A DNA stretch of 64,000 bases from the NCBI GenBank assembly GCA_965204095.1, contig OZ241991.1:1736001-1800000 (forward strand). The letters run 5' to 3'. Under the pieces are notes generated by a model, which saw only the letters and a program-made list of their open reading frames with translations, searched no databases and had not been told where the DNA came from. Shown in pieces: positions 1 through 9,814 of this stretch. Every line of letters begins with the position of its first letter. The stretch's first letter is position 1. Both the position numbers and the translations under genes were made by a program. This stretch comes from JAPPLB01 sp965204095. Its GTDB lineage: Bacteria; Acidobacteriota; Terriglobia; Bryobacterales; UBA6623.

Positions 1-153
1 CTAGAAGATAGCTCTCGACAAATTATGTAAGTCTTAACAGGAACTCCGTCCGAGCGTCAACAAGAACTTCCCACCTCTCCACCGCTCAACGGCTCGAAGT
101 TGAAGTCAGGACTCAGTCGGTGATAACCTGCGGAAACCGGTTAGGAGCATGAG

Positions 154-801
154 ATGACCCCTCAAACACGCGCTATTGTCCTTTTGCTTGCTTTCGCGGC
201 ATTTCTTACCGCAGACCATCACGAAAAGGACTTCACGCCCATATTCGACGGCAAGTCTCTAAGCGGCTGGAAACTCATCGGCAAAACCGGCGACGGGTAC
301 CTCGTCGAAGATGGCAAGATTGTATGCCCGCCCAAAGGCGGCGGCAACTTGTTCCACGAGAAGAAATACTCCGACTTTGTTCTACGCTTCGAGTTCAAGC
401 TCGAAGACGGCTCCAACAATGGTCTCGCCATCCGCTCACCGATGCAAAAGAGCAGCTTGGCCTACGACGGCATGGAGTTGCAAATCATCGACAACACCAG
501 TGAGCGTTACAGAGACATCAAACCCTGGCAGAAACACGGCTCGCTCTACCACGTCTTCCCGGCGAAGACCGGCTATCTGAAGCCCACCGGTGAATGGAAT
601 CAGGAAGAGGTGTCTGTCAAAGGACGACAGGTCAAAGTCGTGCTCAATGGACACATTATCCTCGACGTCAACCTAGACGGCGTGAAAGACCCCGAGATCA
701 TTGCCAAGCACCCCGGATTGAAGCGCAGGTCAGGCCACGTCGGGTTCCTGGGGCACAATGAGCCCATCGAGTTCCGTAACATCCGCATCAAGGAACTGTA
801 A
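154..801 (+). CDS. DUF1080 (3-keto-disaccharide hydrolase-like) secreted protein
   Basis: The 215-residue product begins with a hydrophobic signal peptide (residues 1 to about 20) and continues as one DUF1080 domain, recognisable by FTPIFDGKSLSGW near the start and by GHVGFLGHNEPIEFRNIRI at the end. The family has a concanavalin-like beta-sandwich and is linked to glycoside or 3-keto-glycoside hydrolysis in Acidobacteriota, Planctomycetes and Bacteroidetes; the activity here is inferred from the family. An AGGAG sequence about six bases upstream of ATG 154 supports the start. The length is normal for a stand-alone domain. It faces recR convergently with 18 bases between their ends. Export to the periplasm or cell surface is likely. 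Confidence 0.85.
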   Translation: MTPQTRAIVLLLAFAAFLTADHHEKDFTPIFDGKSLSGWKLIGKTGDGYLVEDGKIVCPPKGGGNLFHEKKYSDFVLRFEFKLEDGSNNGLAIRSPMQKSSLAYDGMELQIIDNTSERYRDIKPWQKHGSLYHVFPAKTGYLKPTGEWNQEEVSVKGRQVKVVLNGHIILDVNLDGVKDPEIIAKHPGLKRRSGHVGFLGHNEPIEFRNIRIKEL

Positions 802-819
802 AGGCGGTGCCTGTCAGCT

Positions 820-1419
820 CTATAACTCCCGCCTGCCGTCCATCGCCTCCATCATGGTTGCCTCATCGACGAACTCGAGTTCCGCCCCCACGGGAATGCC
901 CATCCCGAGACGGCTCACACGCACGTGCAGAGGCTTGAGCAATCGTGCCAGATAAGACGCTGTCGCCTGTCCTTCCGTCGTGGGGCTCGTCGCGATGATC
1001 ACCTCCTCGGCCTCCATCTGCCCGAGGCGCTCCAGAAGATTTTTCAGTTTCAAGTCTTCCGGGGCGATGTTCTTGAGGGGCGCTAGAACGCCGTGGAGTA
1101 CATGGTAAAGCCCGTTGTACTGCCGGGTCCGTTCTACGATCGAGATGTTAGCCGGCTGCTCGACAACGCAGATGGTTTTATGGGAACGGTTCGGATCACT
1201 ACAGAACGGGCATAGCACCCCTTCGGCAATGTTGTTGCAGTGCTCGCAAAGCTGAATCGCACTGCGCATGTCGAGAATCGCATGTGCAAGTCGATCCGCT
1301 TCATTCTTCGGAGCGCCCAGCAGATGGAAGGCCATGCGCTGTGCCGATTTTGCGCCAACACCCGGCAGCCGTTTGAGCTCGTCAACGAGCCGGGACATCG
1401 GCGCGGCCAGATCACTCAT
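820..1419 (-). CDS. recR: Recombination mediator RecR
   Basis: The 199-residue protein has the full RecR layout. A helix-hairpin-helix lies at residues 17-30 (RLPGVGAKSAQRMA), a C4 zinc finger uses C58, C61, C70 and C73, and a Toprim domain covers about residues 80-175. RecR acts with RecF/RecO to load RecA on gapped DNA. The length is typical. It is the last gene of a dnaX-ebfC-recR operon, 9 bases after ebfC, an order conserved in many bacteria. Nothing looks disrupted. Confidence 0.97.
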   Translation of the reverse strand: MSDLAAPMSRLVDELKRLPGVGAKSAQRMAFHLLGAPKNEADRLAHAILDMRSAIQLCEHCNNIAEGVLCPFCSDPNRSHKTICVVEQPANISIVERTRQYNGLYHVLHGVLAPLKNIAPEDLKLKNLLERLGQMEAEEVIIATSPTTEGQATASYLARLLKPLHVRVSRLGMGIPVGAELEFVDEATMMEAMDGRREL

Positions 1420-1428
1420 GGCGAAGCC

Positions 1429-1737
1429 CTACAACATCCCGGGAGGGAGCCCCAAGCCACCGAGCATGCCGCCCATCTTGCCCTGTGCTTCATCGTCCAC
1501 GCGTTTTGCCGCCTCGTTGACCGCTCCCCGCACCATGTCTTGCAGCATTTCGCGATCTTCCACTGCGTCCTCTTCGATTTGGATCGACAGTACGTTCTTG
1601 TGGCCGTCCATCTTGACCGTAACCATGCCACCGCCCGTTGAGGCTTCCACGCGAATCTCTGCGATCTGCTGCTGAAGCTGCTCCTGCATCTTCTGGGCTT
1701 GCTGCATCATCTTCTGCATGTTGCCCGGGATTCTCAC
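1429..1737 (-). CDS. ebfC: YbaB/EbfC family nucleoid-associated protein
   Basis: This 102-residue protein opens with the Met/Gln-rich helix typical of the family (NMQKMMQQAQKMQEQLQQQI) and continues with the conserved VTVKMDGHKNVLSI strand region. YbaB/EbfC dimers bind DNA and help organise the nucleoid. Its ATG overlaps the stop of dnaX by 4 bases, so the two are probably translationally coupled, and recR follows closely. The dnaX-ybaB-recR order supports the call. Confidence 0.95.
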   Translation of the reverse strand: MRIPGNMQKMMQQAQKMQEQLQQQIAEIRVEASTGGGMVTVKMDGHKNVLSIQIEEDAVEDREMLQDMVRGAVNEAAKRVDDEAQGKMGGMLGGLGLPPGML

Positions 1738-3449
1738 TGTGAGTACCTCCTCAAGTTTCTGACTTCCCGGATCTGCCCTGTGAAAGCCTTCCGGATCATC
1801 TGCACTGCGGGATCAGCCAAGGCTCGTTTTTCAGCGTCACCCGCGCCGGAGTCTTCCGTATTACCGCCAGACCCAATGGCTACCGCTGAGCTTACGGAAA
1901 CAATCTGACGAGATTCTGTTTCATCTAAATCGTCACCCAGTCTAACACGCACCCTGCTTCCGACAACCTTCGCGACAACCGTCTCCAGCGCTTCCACACC
2001 GAGTTCGAGGGTCGTCCGATAGTCAGCCGACGAACGTATCAAGAAGTTGTCACCCTCCAGTCTGACCGTGCCGTGTTCGACGGCATCCGCGAGGTGTTCG
2101 CTTTTGTCGCTGCGTAAGGTGGCCAGCACCCGGGACCACAGGTCACCGTCTGTGGACGAGACTTTCTTCCTCGATTCGGCCCCACTAAACTGCTCCGGAT
2201 GTGGCTCGGCGACCGCGGGAGTCGGTTCCGCCGCCATGGGCTCGCGCACAGACTCCGCCTTGGCCGCGGAAAGCGCAACGCTGCTTGTGCTCACCGAGCC
2301 CTTTCTGGAGCCCTCGCTTTCGACTCCGCCCAAACGGGCCAGCACTTCCTCGATCGGTTGCAGATGCCCAGCGTACAGCAGCTTGAGCAGTCCCACTTCC
2401 AGCCGGAAACGCGGCTGCGCCGCCGCTTGCAGATCGCGATACAACTCGAGCAGCAGTTGCACGTAGCGCATCAGATCCTCTTGGCTGAACGCCGCCGTGT
2501 GAGCGCCGAGACTTTTGCGTTCGTCCGGGCCGACGCTCACCAGCCGCGTATCAGCGCCGGCAACCTTCTGTACAAGCAGATTCCGAAAGTAGCGCACGAG
2601 TTCACCGCAGAAGTGCTGCACGTTGCGGCCTTCACTCAAGACCTGATCGGCGGTCGCAAGCAACGCCGAAGCATCGTTGCCGAGCAGCGCCGACACAATG
2701 CTGTCGGTGACTTCACTAGGGATCACTCCCAGTAGACCGCGCACGGGCTTGGTTTCCAGCCGATTGCCGAAGCACGCGGTCGCCTGATCCAAGGTCGAAA
2801 GCGCATCGCGGATGCTGCCGTCGCCGGCCAGAGCGATCGAAACCAGGGCATCATCGTCCGCCTCGATACCTTCTTGTCCGCAGATCCACTTCATGTGCTC
2901 GACAACCGGCTCGAACGCCACGGCTCGAAACGGAAAGCCCTGGCAGCGCGAAACGATCGTCGCCGGGATCTCATGCGGCTCCGTCGTGCAAAGAATGAAG
3001 ACCACCCATTCCGGTGGTTCTTCCAACGTTTTTAGCAGTGCGTTGAAGGCGTCTGTCGTAATCTGGTGTGCCTCGTCGATGATGAAGACCTTGTAGCGGT
3101 CCCGCACCGGGCGGTAGCGCACGTTCTCGCGCAACTCGCGGATGTCGTCAATACGCCGGTTCGACGCGGCGTCGATCTCCACCAGATCCATCGAGTTTCC
3201 GGCGGCGATCTCCCGGCAACTTGTGCACGCAAGACACGGTTCCGGGCCGGATCCCTTCTCGCAGTTCAAAGCTTTGGCGAGAATACGCGCCATCGTCGTC
3301 TTCCCGGTGCCGCGTTGGCCCGAGAAGATGTAGCCATGCCCCACACGTTCCTGTGTGAGGGCGTTGGTCAGAGTCCGCTTGACGTGGTCTTGGTTGACGA
3401 CGTCGGCAAATCTTTGCGGGCGGTATTTTCTCGCAATGACCTGGTACAT
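1734..3449 (-). CDS. dnaX: DNA polymerase III subunit gamma/tau
   Basis: The 571-residue clamp-loader ATPase shows Walker A GQRGTGKTT (residues 44-52), a C4 zinc module (C63, C72, C75, C78), the Walker B DEAH at 125-128 and the sensor/SRC stretch TTEPHEIPATIVSRCQ. Domain III follows, then a less conserved tau-like C-terminal region after about residue 370. It loads the beta clamp and tethers polymerase III cores. I saw no obvious A-rich slippery site for a gamma-producing frameshift. It starts the dnaX-ebfC-recR operon, and the SRP RNA gene lies upstream on the same strand. Confidence 0.96.
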   Translation of the reverse strand: MYQVIARKYRPQRFADVVNQDHVKRTLTNALTQERVGHGYIFSGQRGTGKTTMARILAKALNCEKGSGPEPCLACTSCREIAAGNSMDLVEIDAASNRRIDDIRELRENVRYRPVRDRYKVFIIDEAHQITTDAFNALLKTLEEPPEWVVFILCTTEPHEIPATIVSRCQGFPFRAVAFEPVVEHMKWICGQEGIEADDDALVSIALAGDGSIRDALSTLDQATACFGNRLETKPVRGLLGVIPSEVTDSIVSALLGNDASALLATADQVLSEGRNVQHFCGELVRYFRNLLVQKVAGADTRLVSVGPDERKSLGAHTAAFSQEDLMRYVQLLLELYRDLQAAAQPRFRLEVGLLKLLYAGHLQPIEEVLARLGGVESEGSRKGSVSTSSVALSAAKAESVREPMAAEPTPAVAEPHPEQFSGAESRKKVSSTDGDLWSRVLATLRSDKSEHLADAVEHGTVRLEGDNFLIRSSADYRTTLELGVEALETVVAKVVGSRVRVRLGDDLDETESRQIVSVSSAVAIGSGGNTEDSGAGDAEKRALADPAVQMIRKAFTGQIREVRNLRRYSQ

Positions 3450-3540
3450 GACGCGCCCGGAGTCGAGCGGGGAAACAGGCCGTACATCACCGCCCGGAAC
3501 TCCCGTTTGACAATTTCAAGGAGGGCGTTGTTGGTCTGTG

Positions 3541-3639
3541 GGCTCCGGGGAATCCGCGGCACGCGGCAGAGGCCGCTACCGTTGCTTCCTTCCGGACCTG
3601 GCGGAGTTCACAGCATCCCGCTGCACAGAGCCCGGAGCC
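3541..3639 (-). ncRNA. ffs: Signal recognition particle RNA, small bacterial type (4.5S)
   Basis: Read on the minus strand, this stretch contains the conserved SRP apical loop sequence CCAGGTCCGGAAGGAAGCA followed by ACGGTAG. The ends pair as a long hairpin (GGGCTCCGGG at one end against the complementary run at the other), giving an RNA of about 99 nucleotides, as expected for the Alu-less bacterial form. The RNA binds Ffh for co-translational targeting. It sits about 90 bases upstream of dnaX in the same direction, a known arrangement. Exact ends are estimated from the terminal helix. Confidence 0.9.
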
Positions 3640-3798
3640 CGATTACACATCCTAACACGCACTTTTGAATCGCATTTAATGTCCTGAATTCGTGCCCGAT
3701 CCGGTTCGGACCTCGTCAAAACCACCTGGGAATCGATAGTCTCAGGAGCGAAGAGCGCATGCAAGTGTCGATAACACACAAGCGGTAGTTGTACAAGA

Positions 3799-4947
3799 TT
3801 GCTCAGAACGTCTCACTACTTGCGAATCGGGCGCTCTCAAAAAGTCGTTGCTGGCAAAACTCGTTGTTATACTGCCTTCCGGCCTTCCCGGCCACAGATG
3901 CTCGTTCTGAAACGACATTGGGTTCGCCTGCTCTTTCGTATCCATCAAATGAAGCTTTTGGCGGGCTCCCCAGGGGCGTTTTTTCGAGGCTACTCAGCCC
4001 ATCTCGAGCCCGGCGGCAAGGCCTACGAGCGTCACCTGAAGCAGGAGATCGAAGAGTATCGTCGAGTCCACGGCGGGAGTGGCGAAGCCACCAAAGAACC
4101 GAACATCCCCCTCATCGAACCGGCCCCCGCCTCTTGGCTCGATATGCAAGGCCGTGCCGCAACGCGCATCCGTACCGCCACCGGCGATGACATGTACGGA
4201 CACGTCCTCTCTCGTCTACGCGCACGCGAAGGCGTCCGCATGCTCTCGCTGGGCTCCGGCCCCGGCGGGTTGGAATTACAGTTTGCCAGGCAAGTTCAGT
4301 CCGCAAAGATCGTCTGTATCGACCTCAACGCCAGCTTGCTCGAAAAGGGGTGCGCACAAGCCGCTTCGGAAGGCTTGGCCGTTGAGTTCCGCCAAGGTGA
4401 TCTCAACACGATCCTATTGCCGCCGGAAAAGTTCGACCTTGTTTTCTGCCACGCCTCGCTGCATCATCTTTTGGAACTGGAACACATCTTCCAACAGATC
4501 AAGCGAACGCTCAAGCCCCGCGGCGAGTTGATCGTAATCGACGTCATCACACGGCACGGCTATCGTATGTGGCCCGAAACCCGCAAAGTGATCGACAAGA
4601 TCTGGAAAACCCTGCCGGCTGCTTACCGCGTCAACCACACTTCCTATCACGTCAAGATGATCGACGAGAAAATTGTCGACGCTGACAGCCGGCGATCCAA
4701 CATGGAGTGCATTCGCTCCGAAGACATCCTGCCGCTTCTTGAGGCCGGATTCGAAACCTCCGCATACGTCCCGTACTACAGCCTCTGCCGCCGCCTCTTC
4801 GACACGATGTACGGTCCCAATTACGATCTTGACCGAGCGCTCGACCGAGCCATTCTTGATTGGCTTTGGGCGCTCGACTGCTACTACCTAGGCACGGGCG
4901 TCCTCAGGCCCGAGACCTTCTTCGGCATTTATCGCCCAAAACGCTGA
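3799..4947 (+). CDS. Class I SAM-dependent methyltransferase
   Basis: The Rossmann methyltransferase core is clear: motif I LSLGSGPGG near residues 148-156, an acidic motif II (IVCIDLNASLL), and a motif IV-like DLVFCHASLHHLLEL followed by IKRTLKPRGELIVID. The substrate is unknown; the C-terminal third (residues about 270-382) looks like a substrate-specific cap. The first 50 residues are poorly conserved in character, and internal ATGs at 3898 and 3949 may be the true start. It stands alone between the SRP RNA region and the convergent sigma-factor operon. Confidence 0.8.
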   Translation: MLRTSHYLRIGRSQKVVAGKTRCYTAFRPSRPQMLVLKRHWVRLLFRIHQMKLLAGSPGAFFRGYSAHLEPGGKAYERHLKQEIEEYRRVHGGSGEATKEPNIPLIEPAPASWLDMQGRAATRIRTATGDDMYGHVLSRLRAREGVRMLSLGSGPGGLELQFARQVQSAKIVCIDLNASLLEKGCAQAASEGLAVEFRQGDLNTILLPPEKFDLVFCHASLHHLLELEHIFQQIKRTLKPRGELIVIDVITRHGYRMWPETRKVIDKIWKTLPAAYRVNHTSYHVKMIDEKIVDADSRRSNMECIRSEDILPLLEAGFETSAYVPYYSLCRRLFDTMYGPNYDLDRALDRAILDWLWALDCYYLGTGVLRPETFFGIYRPKR

Positions 4948-5129
4948 TCTCAATGCCGATTGCTCTTCCAATCGGGAAGACTCGTACCGAAGAGTTGGTC
5001 GGAAACGTAAGTCATCCGAAGGCGTCGCCACGGCTGGTTCGTCTTCGGTAACACTTTGCCGCGTTGCCGACACGCCGAGGCCTGACAGACCCGGCGCTAA
5101 CTCGAACCGCCGGGGCTGGTCACCGCGTT

Positions 5130-5852
5130 TTATCGGGAAGACTCACTGAAGTGCCTGTAGAGCATGTAGATGCCCAATGCAATGAGACTGACAGGCCAGT
5201 AAGGCAAGAGACTAGGGATCCGCCAGTATCCGAGAGACTGTAAGAGGAATGTGAACCCCAACACGATCAATGCGATGCCGACGGCTGGCAACCGAGAGCC
5301 CGCATGGGCCAGAGACAACAAACCAGAAAACTCATCAACGGGCTCTCCGCGCTGCAATGCCTTCGCAGTCCTCGACGCCTCGATCGGCATATAGATAAAG
5401 AACATCAACGCGAACATGATGAGTAGGGGATCAAGTTCCCCCGAAACGCCGGAGCCGATCAACGTCATCACGCCGCCGAACACAACCACGTGGAATACCG
5501 CTTTCGCATAGTGGCCGTTGTAGACGGCGCCCACACCGGGAATGAGCCCCAATACGAACGCCAGGAAGGGAGACGGGGCTTCGGCGCTTGTTTCCGAAGC
5601 CTTGAACCTGGCTCGATCCTTGACGCTGGAAGAAACTTTAGGTGGAGATGATTTTAGCCCTTCATCGGTATGTGACGCCGCTTCCGGCCCTACGCCGGGT
5701 TCCCTCTCAGCCAGGCAATCTTCGCAGTGAACAACTCCGTCGTTGTCACGAATACATCCCGCGCAGAGAGCCTTGCCGCAAGACCGGCAAAAAGCCGTTG
5801 CTTCCGTATCCGGATGGGTCGCGCAGGTCATCGCCGCTTCTGTCGTGCTCAT
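5130..5852 (-). CDS. B-box-type zinc finger plus membrane segments protein
   Basis: The start is placed at ATG 5852, which overlaps the anti-sigma stop as TGATG; a longer frame exists but would run into the anti-sigma gene. The 240-residue product has an N-terminal Cys/His cluster (CATHPDTEATAFCRSCGKA and the following CxxC pairs to about residue 45) of the B-box kind seen in bacterial membrane proteins. A Ser-rich linker comes next, then about four hydrophobic segments from residue 110 on, including FLALGLIPGVGAVYNGHYAK-like packing of the TM2 type. Its role is unknown. Coupling to the ECF sigma/anti-sigma pair suggests a part in the same envelope response. Confidence 0.7.
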   Translation of the reverse strand: MSTTEAAMTCATHPDTEATAFCRSCGKALCAGCIRDNDGVVHCEDCLAEREPGVGPEAASHTDEGLKSSPPKVSSSVKDRARFKASETSAEAPSPFLAFVLGLIPGVGAVYNGHYAKAVFHVVVFGGVMTLIGSGVSGELDPLLIMFALMFFIYMPIEASRTAKALQRGEPVDEFSGLLSLAHAGSRLPAVGIALIVLGFTFLLQSLGYWRIPSLLPYWPVSLIALGIYMLYRHFSESSR

Positions 5853-6409
5853 CAAGGGGACATTGGCGTCGAATCGTCGGATGGAGCCGTCTCTTGCTTG
5901 TCCAGGCCCACAGCGTTCTGTTTCTGCTCCGGGAACGTTCTGCGATAGGCAGCAACCCCTCGCTGCCAAACTTGATCCAATCCGACCGAGGCCGATCGCA
6001 TCCGGGCAACGGGTGCCGCATCTTGCCAGCGATCAAGAGTTTGCTGTCCGGACCACGTCAGAATTGAAAACGACACAATTGCCAGCGCCACGCTCATGGC
6101 GAAACGCGGCTCGAACAACGGTTGCAGAAGCGGGCGCACCCAACTCCTCGATCCAACACCTGCCGCCACCAAGCCGCCGGCTGGTGGCTCCGCGTGCACC
6201 GTCGAATCCAGGATGTTGGCTACCAGTCCTTCAGGAAGCTCCACTGTCGGTGTTTGGCGCAAGAACCCCAATGCCAGGTCCATGTCTTCCCTCAGGGCCG
6301 AGCAATGGGGGCAATCGGCGAAGTGATCCTCGACCCACCGCTGCTCAGCGATGCTCAGTGAACCATCAACATAGTCACCCAGCAGGTTTTCGACTCGACG
6401 GCAGTTCAC
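5852..6409 (-). CDS. Zinc-finger anti-sigma factor
   Basis: The 185-residue protein starts with the ZAS signature: C3, then H29, C33 and C36 in VEDHFADCPHCSALRED. One transmembrane helix lies around residues 98-118 (FAMSVALAIVSFSILTW), followed by a short C-terminal domain. Such proteins hold the cognate ECF sigma factor at the membrane until a signal arrives. Its ATG overlaps the upstream sigma gene by 4 bases, the normal arrangement for a sigma/anti-sigma pair, and the B-box protein follows with a 1-base overlap. Confidence 0.9.
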   Translation of the reverse strand: MNCRRVENLLGDYVDGSLSIAEQRWVEDHFADCPHCSALREDMDLALGFLRQTPTVELPEGLVANILDSTVHAEPPAGGLVAAGVGSRSWVRPLLQPLFEPRFAMSVALAIVSFSILTWSGQQTLDRWQDAAPVARMRSASVGLDQVWQRGVAAYRRTFPEQKQNAVGLDKQETAPSDDSTPMSP

Positions 6410-7080
6410 GGCCGCACCCCCATGACCCGAAGGTGTTTAGCCAGGTCACGGCGTCCTCGGTTGATTCGTGATTTCACGGTTCCCTGAGGGATGTCCAGCA
6501 CGCTGGCAATCTCCTGATATTCCATCTGCTGCAGGTCGCGCAAGATCACGGCCTCCCGCAACTCCGGCGTCATGCGGTCAAGAGCCGCGCGCAGTTTCTC
6601 TGAGGCCTCGCGCCGGGCTAGCATGTGGTCTGCACGTCCGCCGACTTCTGAGGTTTCCTCAACACCGGAAATTTGATCTTCCAGCGGCTCCAGAACTTGG
6701 TCTTTGCGGGATCTGCGGTAATGATCAATCAGCAGGTTGCGCGTCAATCGCAGCAACCAAGTCCGAAATGCAGCAGCCCCGGGCTGATAGCTGCCGAGCC
6801 CGCGATAAACCCGCAAAAAGACTTCCTGAGTCAAGTCCCGCGCATCTTCCGAGTGCCCGGTGAATCGATAGCAGGTGGCATACACGACACGGGTATGAAC
6901 CCGGACCAGGGCTTCCCAAGCGCTGCCGTCCCCATGCAGGCATCGCCGGACGAGGTTCGCATCCCGCTCAGCCGCTTCTCTAGCGATCTGCTCACTATAG
7001 CCACCCTCCTGTCGCGACCCCATCCATGGGGTTGACCAAGGGTGGATAGCTGCTTCAGATGCCATATCGGATCGTTGCAC
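6406..7080 (-). CDS. ECF RNA polymerase sigma factor (RpoE-like)
   Basis: The 224-residue protein has sigma region 2 (DARDLTQEVFLRVYRGL, RTWLLRLTRNLLIDHYRR) and region 4 with a helix-turn-helix (YQEIASVLDIPQGTVKSRIN). Regions 1.1 and 3 are absent, as in ECF group sigmas. The first 30 residues are variable and the start could be slightly downstream. It heads an operon with its zinc anti-sigma factor and a membrane zinc-finger protein, so the likely trigger is an envelope or redox signal. The target regulon cannot be read from this window. Confidence 0.92.
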   Translation of the reverse strand: MQRSDMASEAAIHPWSTPWMGSRQEGGYSEQIAREAAERDANLVRRCLHGDGSAWEALVRVHTRVVYATCYRFTGHSEDARDLTQEVFLRVYRGLGSYQPGAAAFRTWLLRLTRNLLIDHYRRSRKDQVLEPLEDQISGVEETSEVGGRADHMLARREASEKLRAALDRMTPELREAVILRDLQQMEYQEIASVLDIPQGTVKSRINRGRRDLAKHLRVMGVRP

Positions 7081-7291
7081 CGTCCCCTAATCAGAGTAAA
7101 CGACGACTGAACCCAGAAGTTCATTGTTTTTGCGACTGCCTCGAGTGTCTGCCTCACATCAATGGCCCTTCACGACTCTCAACTCATTCCAGCTCGACAA
7201 GGTAAAATTTCGCAGCTCATTGGACCACCGCGGAAGACAAGAGCCGTTTAGAATAGAGGCGGTGGTTTCGTTAAGCGCAGGCCCATCACGA

Positions 7292-9814
7292 ATGCACCAC
7301 ATCGCCCTTCTCTCGATGTGGTGCGCCTTATCCATGGGCTTTTCACAAGCGCAAACAAATCCTGAATCGGTCCGCTTCTTCGAGGAGAAAGTTCGCCCTC
7401 TGCTAACGGCGAAGTGTCTCACCTGCCACAACGAACAAGCCAAGATGAGCGGGCTTTCTCTGGAGTCGCGTGAGAGCGCCATGCTAGGAGGCAGCCGGGG
7501 CTCCGCAGTGATCCCCGGGCAACCAGAGGAGAGTCTCCTCGTCCAGGCCATTAACCGGGGGGGTGTCCTGAAAATGCCACCCACTGGACCTCTCGAAAGT
7601 CACGAAGTCAGTGTCTTGAAGTCATGGGTCCGGGCGGGAGCCCCATGGGGCATTGCCCCTGGCAAGAATGTTGAGCGTGCCGGTCCGTCACATTGGTCTT
7701 TCCAGCCTGTGAGTCGACTAGATCCTCCTGCGGTGGAAGATCATCATTGGATACGGAATCCGATCGATCGGTTTGTGCTCGCGCGCTTGGAAGCCAAACA
7801 GATCCGCCCCTCACCGCAAGCCTCCCCACGAACTCTCATCCGACGAGTCAGCCTCGATCTCATCGGCCTGCCACCAACTCCTGAAGAGATCGCAGCGTTC
7901 CTCGCAGACAAGGCTCCGGGAGCTTACGAGCGCCTCGTGGACCGCCTTCTTGATTCCCCCCATTACGGCGAGCGCTGGGGACGTCATTGGCTCGATATTG
8001 CCCGTTACGCCGACTCGAACGGCTACTCGATCGACGGTAACCGCTCGATTTGGCGGTACCGTGACTGGGTCATCAACGCACTCAACGACAATATGCCGTT
8101 CGACCGGTTTGTCATCGAGCAGCTTGCCGGCGACTTGCTACCGAATCCAACTACAGACCAACTCATCGCGACCGGCTTCCACCGCAACACGATGATTAAC
8201 GAGGAAGGCGGTATTGATTTTGAACAGTACCGTGTCGAGGCAGTCGTCGATCGCGTCAGCACAACCGGGGCGGCTTTCTTGGGACTGACCATCGGCTGTG
8301 CCCGCTGCCACGACCACAAGTTCGACCCGATCTCGCAGAAAGATTTTTATCAACTCTACGCCTTCTTCAACAGCATCGACGAGCTGAGCGGTGAAATGTC
8401 CGTCAAAGACGGCAACAAGCGCACGATAGACCCGATACTCGAGTTTGGCGAACCGGCGGACTTTGCGGGACGGGAAGCAGCGCGGCGCCAGATCTCGGTC
8501 TTGCAGGATGAACTCGAAGATTACGAGACCGAAGTTAAGAAGAAACTCGCCGAATGGGAACGAAAGCTGTCCGAGAAAGAGCGCGCGGAATTCTTGCCCC
8601 ACATCCAGGAGATTCTTGCAACCCCGCCCGCACAGCGGATATCACATCAGAAGGGTGTGCTCGAGCGCTTTTTCGTCTCGCAGGACCCGGCTTGGCAGGC
8701 CCGTCAAGATGGGCTCCGGGCACTGCGCTCCGCCGAACCGAAACTCGAGTCCACTCTCATCATGCGTGAGCTGGCGCAACCACGCCAAGCTTTCATACAT
8801 GTGGCGGGTGATTTCACGCAGCGAGGCGAATCGGTTGATCCCGCCACCCCAGCCGTTTTGCCGTCGCTTCCCGAGACAGCGAAGCCGAATCGTCTTGATC
8901 TGGCTCGTTGGCTGATGTCACCTGAGAACCCGCTTACGTCGCGGGTGACGGTGAATCGAATTTGGCAGCGATATTTCGGTCTCGGACTCGTCGAAACAGA
9001 GAACGACTTCGGCTCGCAGGGCACTCTGCCAAGCCACCCGCAATTGCTGGACTGGCTGGCTTCCGAGCTGATCCACCGGGATTGGGACCTCAAGCAGATG
9101 CACCGTTTGATCGTCACCTCGGCTACCTACCGACAGTCGTCGGCCGCGCGGCCGGAGCTCTCTGAAATTGATCCGGACAATCGGCTCCTCGCCCGGCAGA
9201 ACCGGCTGCGTTTGGAAGCAGAGTTGATCCGGGATGCCGCATTGACTGCATCCGGCCTCCTCACGTCAGAGATCGGGGGCGTCAGTGTCTTTCCGCCTCA
9301 GCCGGAGGGTTTCGGGCAGTTTACTCAGGTCGATCGCGAGTGGAAGACCGCCGAGGGGCGCGACCGCTACCGCCGGGGCATGTACACTTTCTTCCGGCGT
9401 TCCGCTGCTTATCCGGGCCTCGCCATGTTCGACGTTCCCAACGCACAGGCGACCAATACAAGACGCAACCGCTCGAACACACCCCTGCAGGCGTTGACCT
9501 TGCTTAACGATCAGACGCAGACCGAGTTCTCCCGGGCCCTTGCGAAAGCAATCCTGAATCAGGGAGGCGTAACGCGTTCCGACCGTATCCGTTACGTTTT
9601 CGAACGTTGTTTGACCCGCCTGCCGGAGCCGCGAGAGGAGGATCGCTTGAGATCGTTCCTGGCCCGAATGGTCGATGACTTCCGCACTCACCCCGAAGCG
9701 ATCCAAGACGTAATCGGCGAAGACCCGGAGGACGGTGACAAGCCTCTCCTGGCGGCGTGGACGGCCGCCTCCCGCGTGTTGCTGAATCTTGACGAATTCG
9801 TAACGAGACAATGA
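7292..9814 (+). CDS. PSD1 protein: cytochrome c-type heme site with DUF1549 and DUF1553 domains
   Basis: The start is set at ATG 7292, because the residues before it in the open frame are not signal-like while MHHIALLSMWCALSMGFSQA is a good signal peptide. In this frame C42, C45 and H46 form a CxxCH heme-binding site (KCLTCHNEQ). DUF1549 follows (LIRRVSLDLIGLPPTPEEI, HYGERWGRHWLDIARYADSN) and then DUF1553 (NPLTSRVTVNRIWQRYFGLG, RRNRSNTPLQALTLLNDQT). The 840-residue length is normal. These periplasmic proteins occur with DUF1501 partners in Planctomycetes and Acidobacteriota and are suspected of acting on polysaccharides. The next gene overlaps by 4 bases. Confidence 0.9.
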   Translation: MHHIALLSMWCALSMGFSQAQTNPESVRFFEEKVRPLLTAKCLTCHNEQAKMSGLSLESRESAMLGGSRGSAVIPGQPEESLLVQAINRGGVLKMPPTGPLESHEVSVLKSWVRAGAPWGIAPGKNVERAGPSHWSFQPVSRLDPPAVEDHHWIRNPIDRFVLARLEAKQIRPSPQASPRTLIRRVSLDLIGLPPTPEEIAAFLADKAPGAYERLVDRLLDSPHYGERWGRHWLDIARYADSNGYSIDGNRSIWRYRDWVINALNDNMPFDRFVIEQLAGDLLPNPTTDQLIATGFHRNTMINEEGGIDFEQYRVEAVVDRVSTTGAAFLGLTIGCARCHDHKFDPISQKDFYQLYAFFNSIDELSGEMSVKDGNKRTIDPILEFGEPADFAGREAARRQISVLQDELEDYETEVKKKLAEWERKLSEKERAEFLPHIQEILATPPAQRISHQKGVLERFFVSQDPAWQARQDGLRALRSAEPKLESTLIMRELAQPRQAFIHVAGDFTQRGESVDPATPAVLPSLPETAKPNRLDLARWLMSPENPLTSRVTVNRIWQRYFGLGLVETENDFGSQGTLPSHPQLLDWLASELIHRDWDLKQMHRLIVTSATYRQSSAARPELSEIDPDNRLLARQNRLRLEAELIRDAALTASGLLTSEIGGVSVFPPQPEGFGQFTQVDREWKTAEGRDRYRRGMYTFFRRSAAYPGLAMFDVPNAQATNTRRNRSNTPLQALTLLNDQTQTEFSRALAKAILNQGGVTRSDRIRYVFERCLTRLPEPREEDRLRSFLARMVDDFRTHPEAIQDVIGEDPEDGDKPLLAAWTAASRVLLNLDEFVTRQ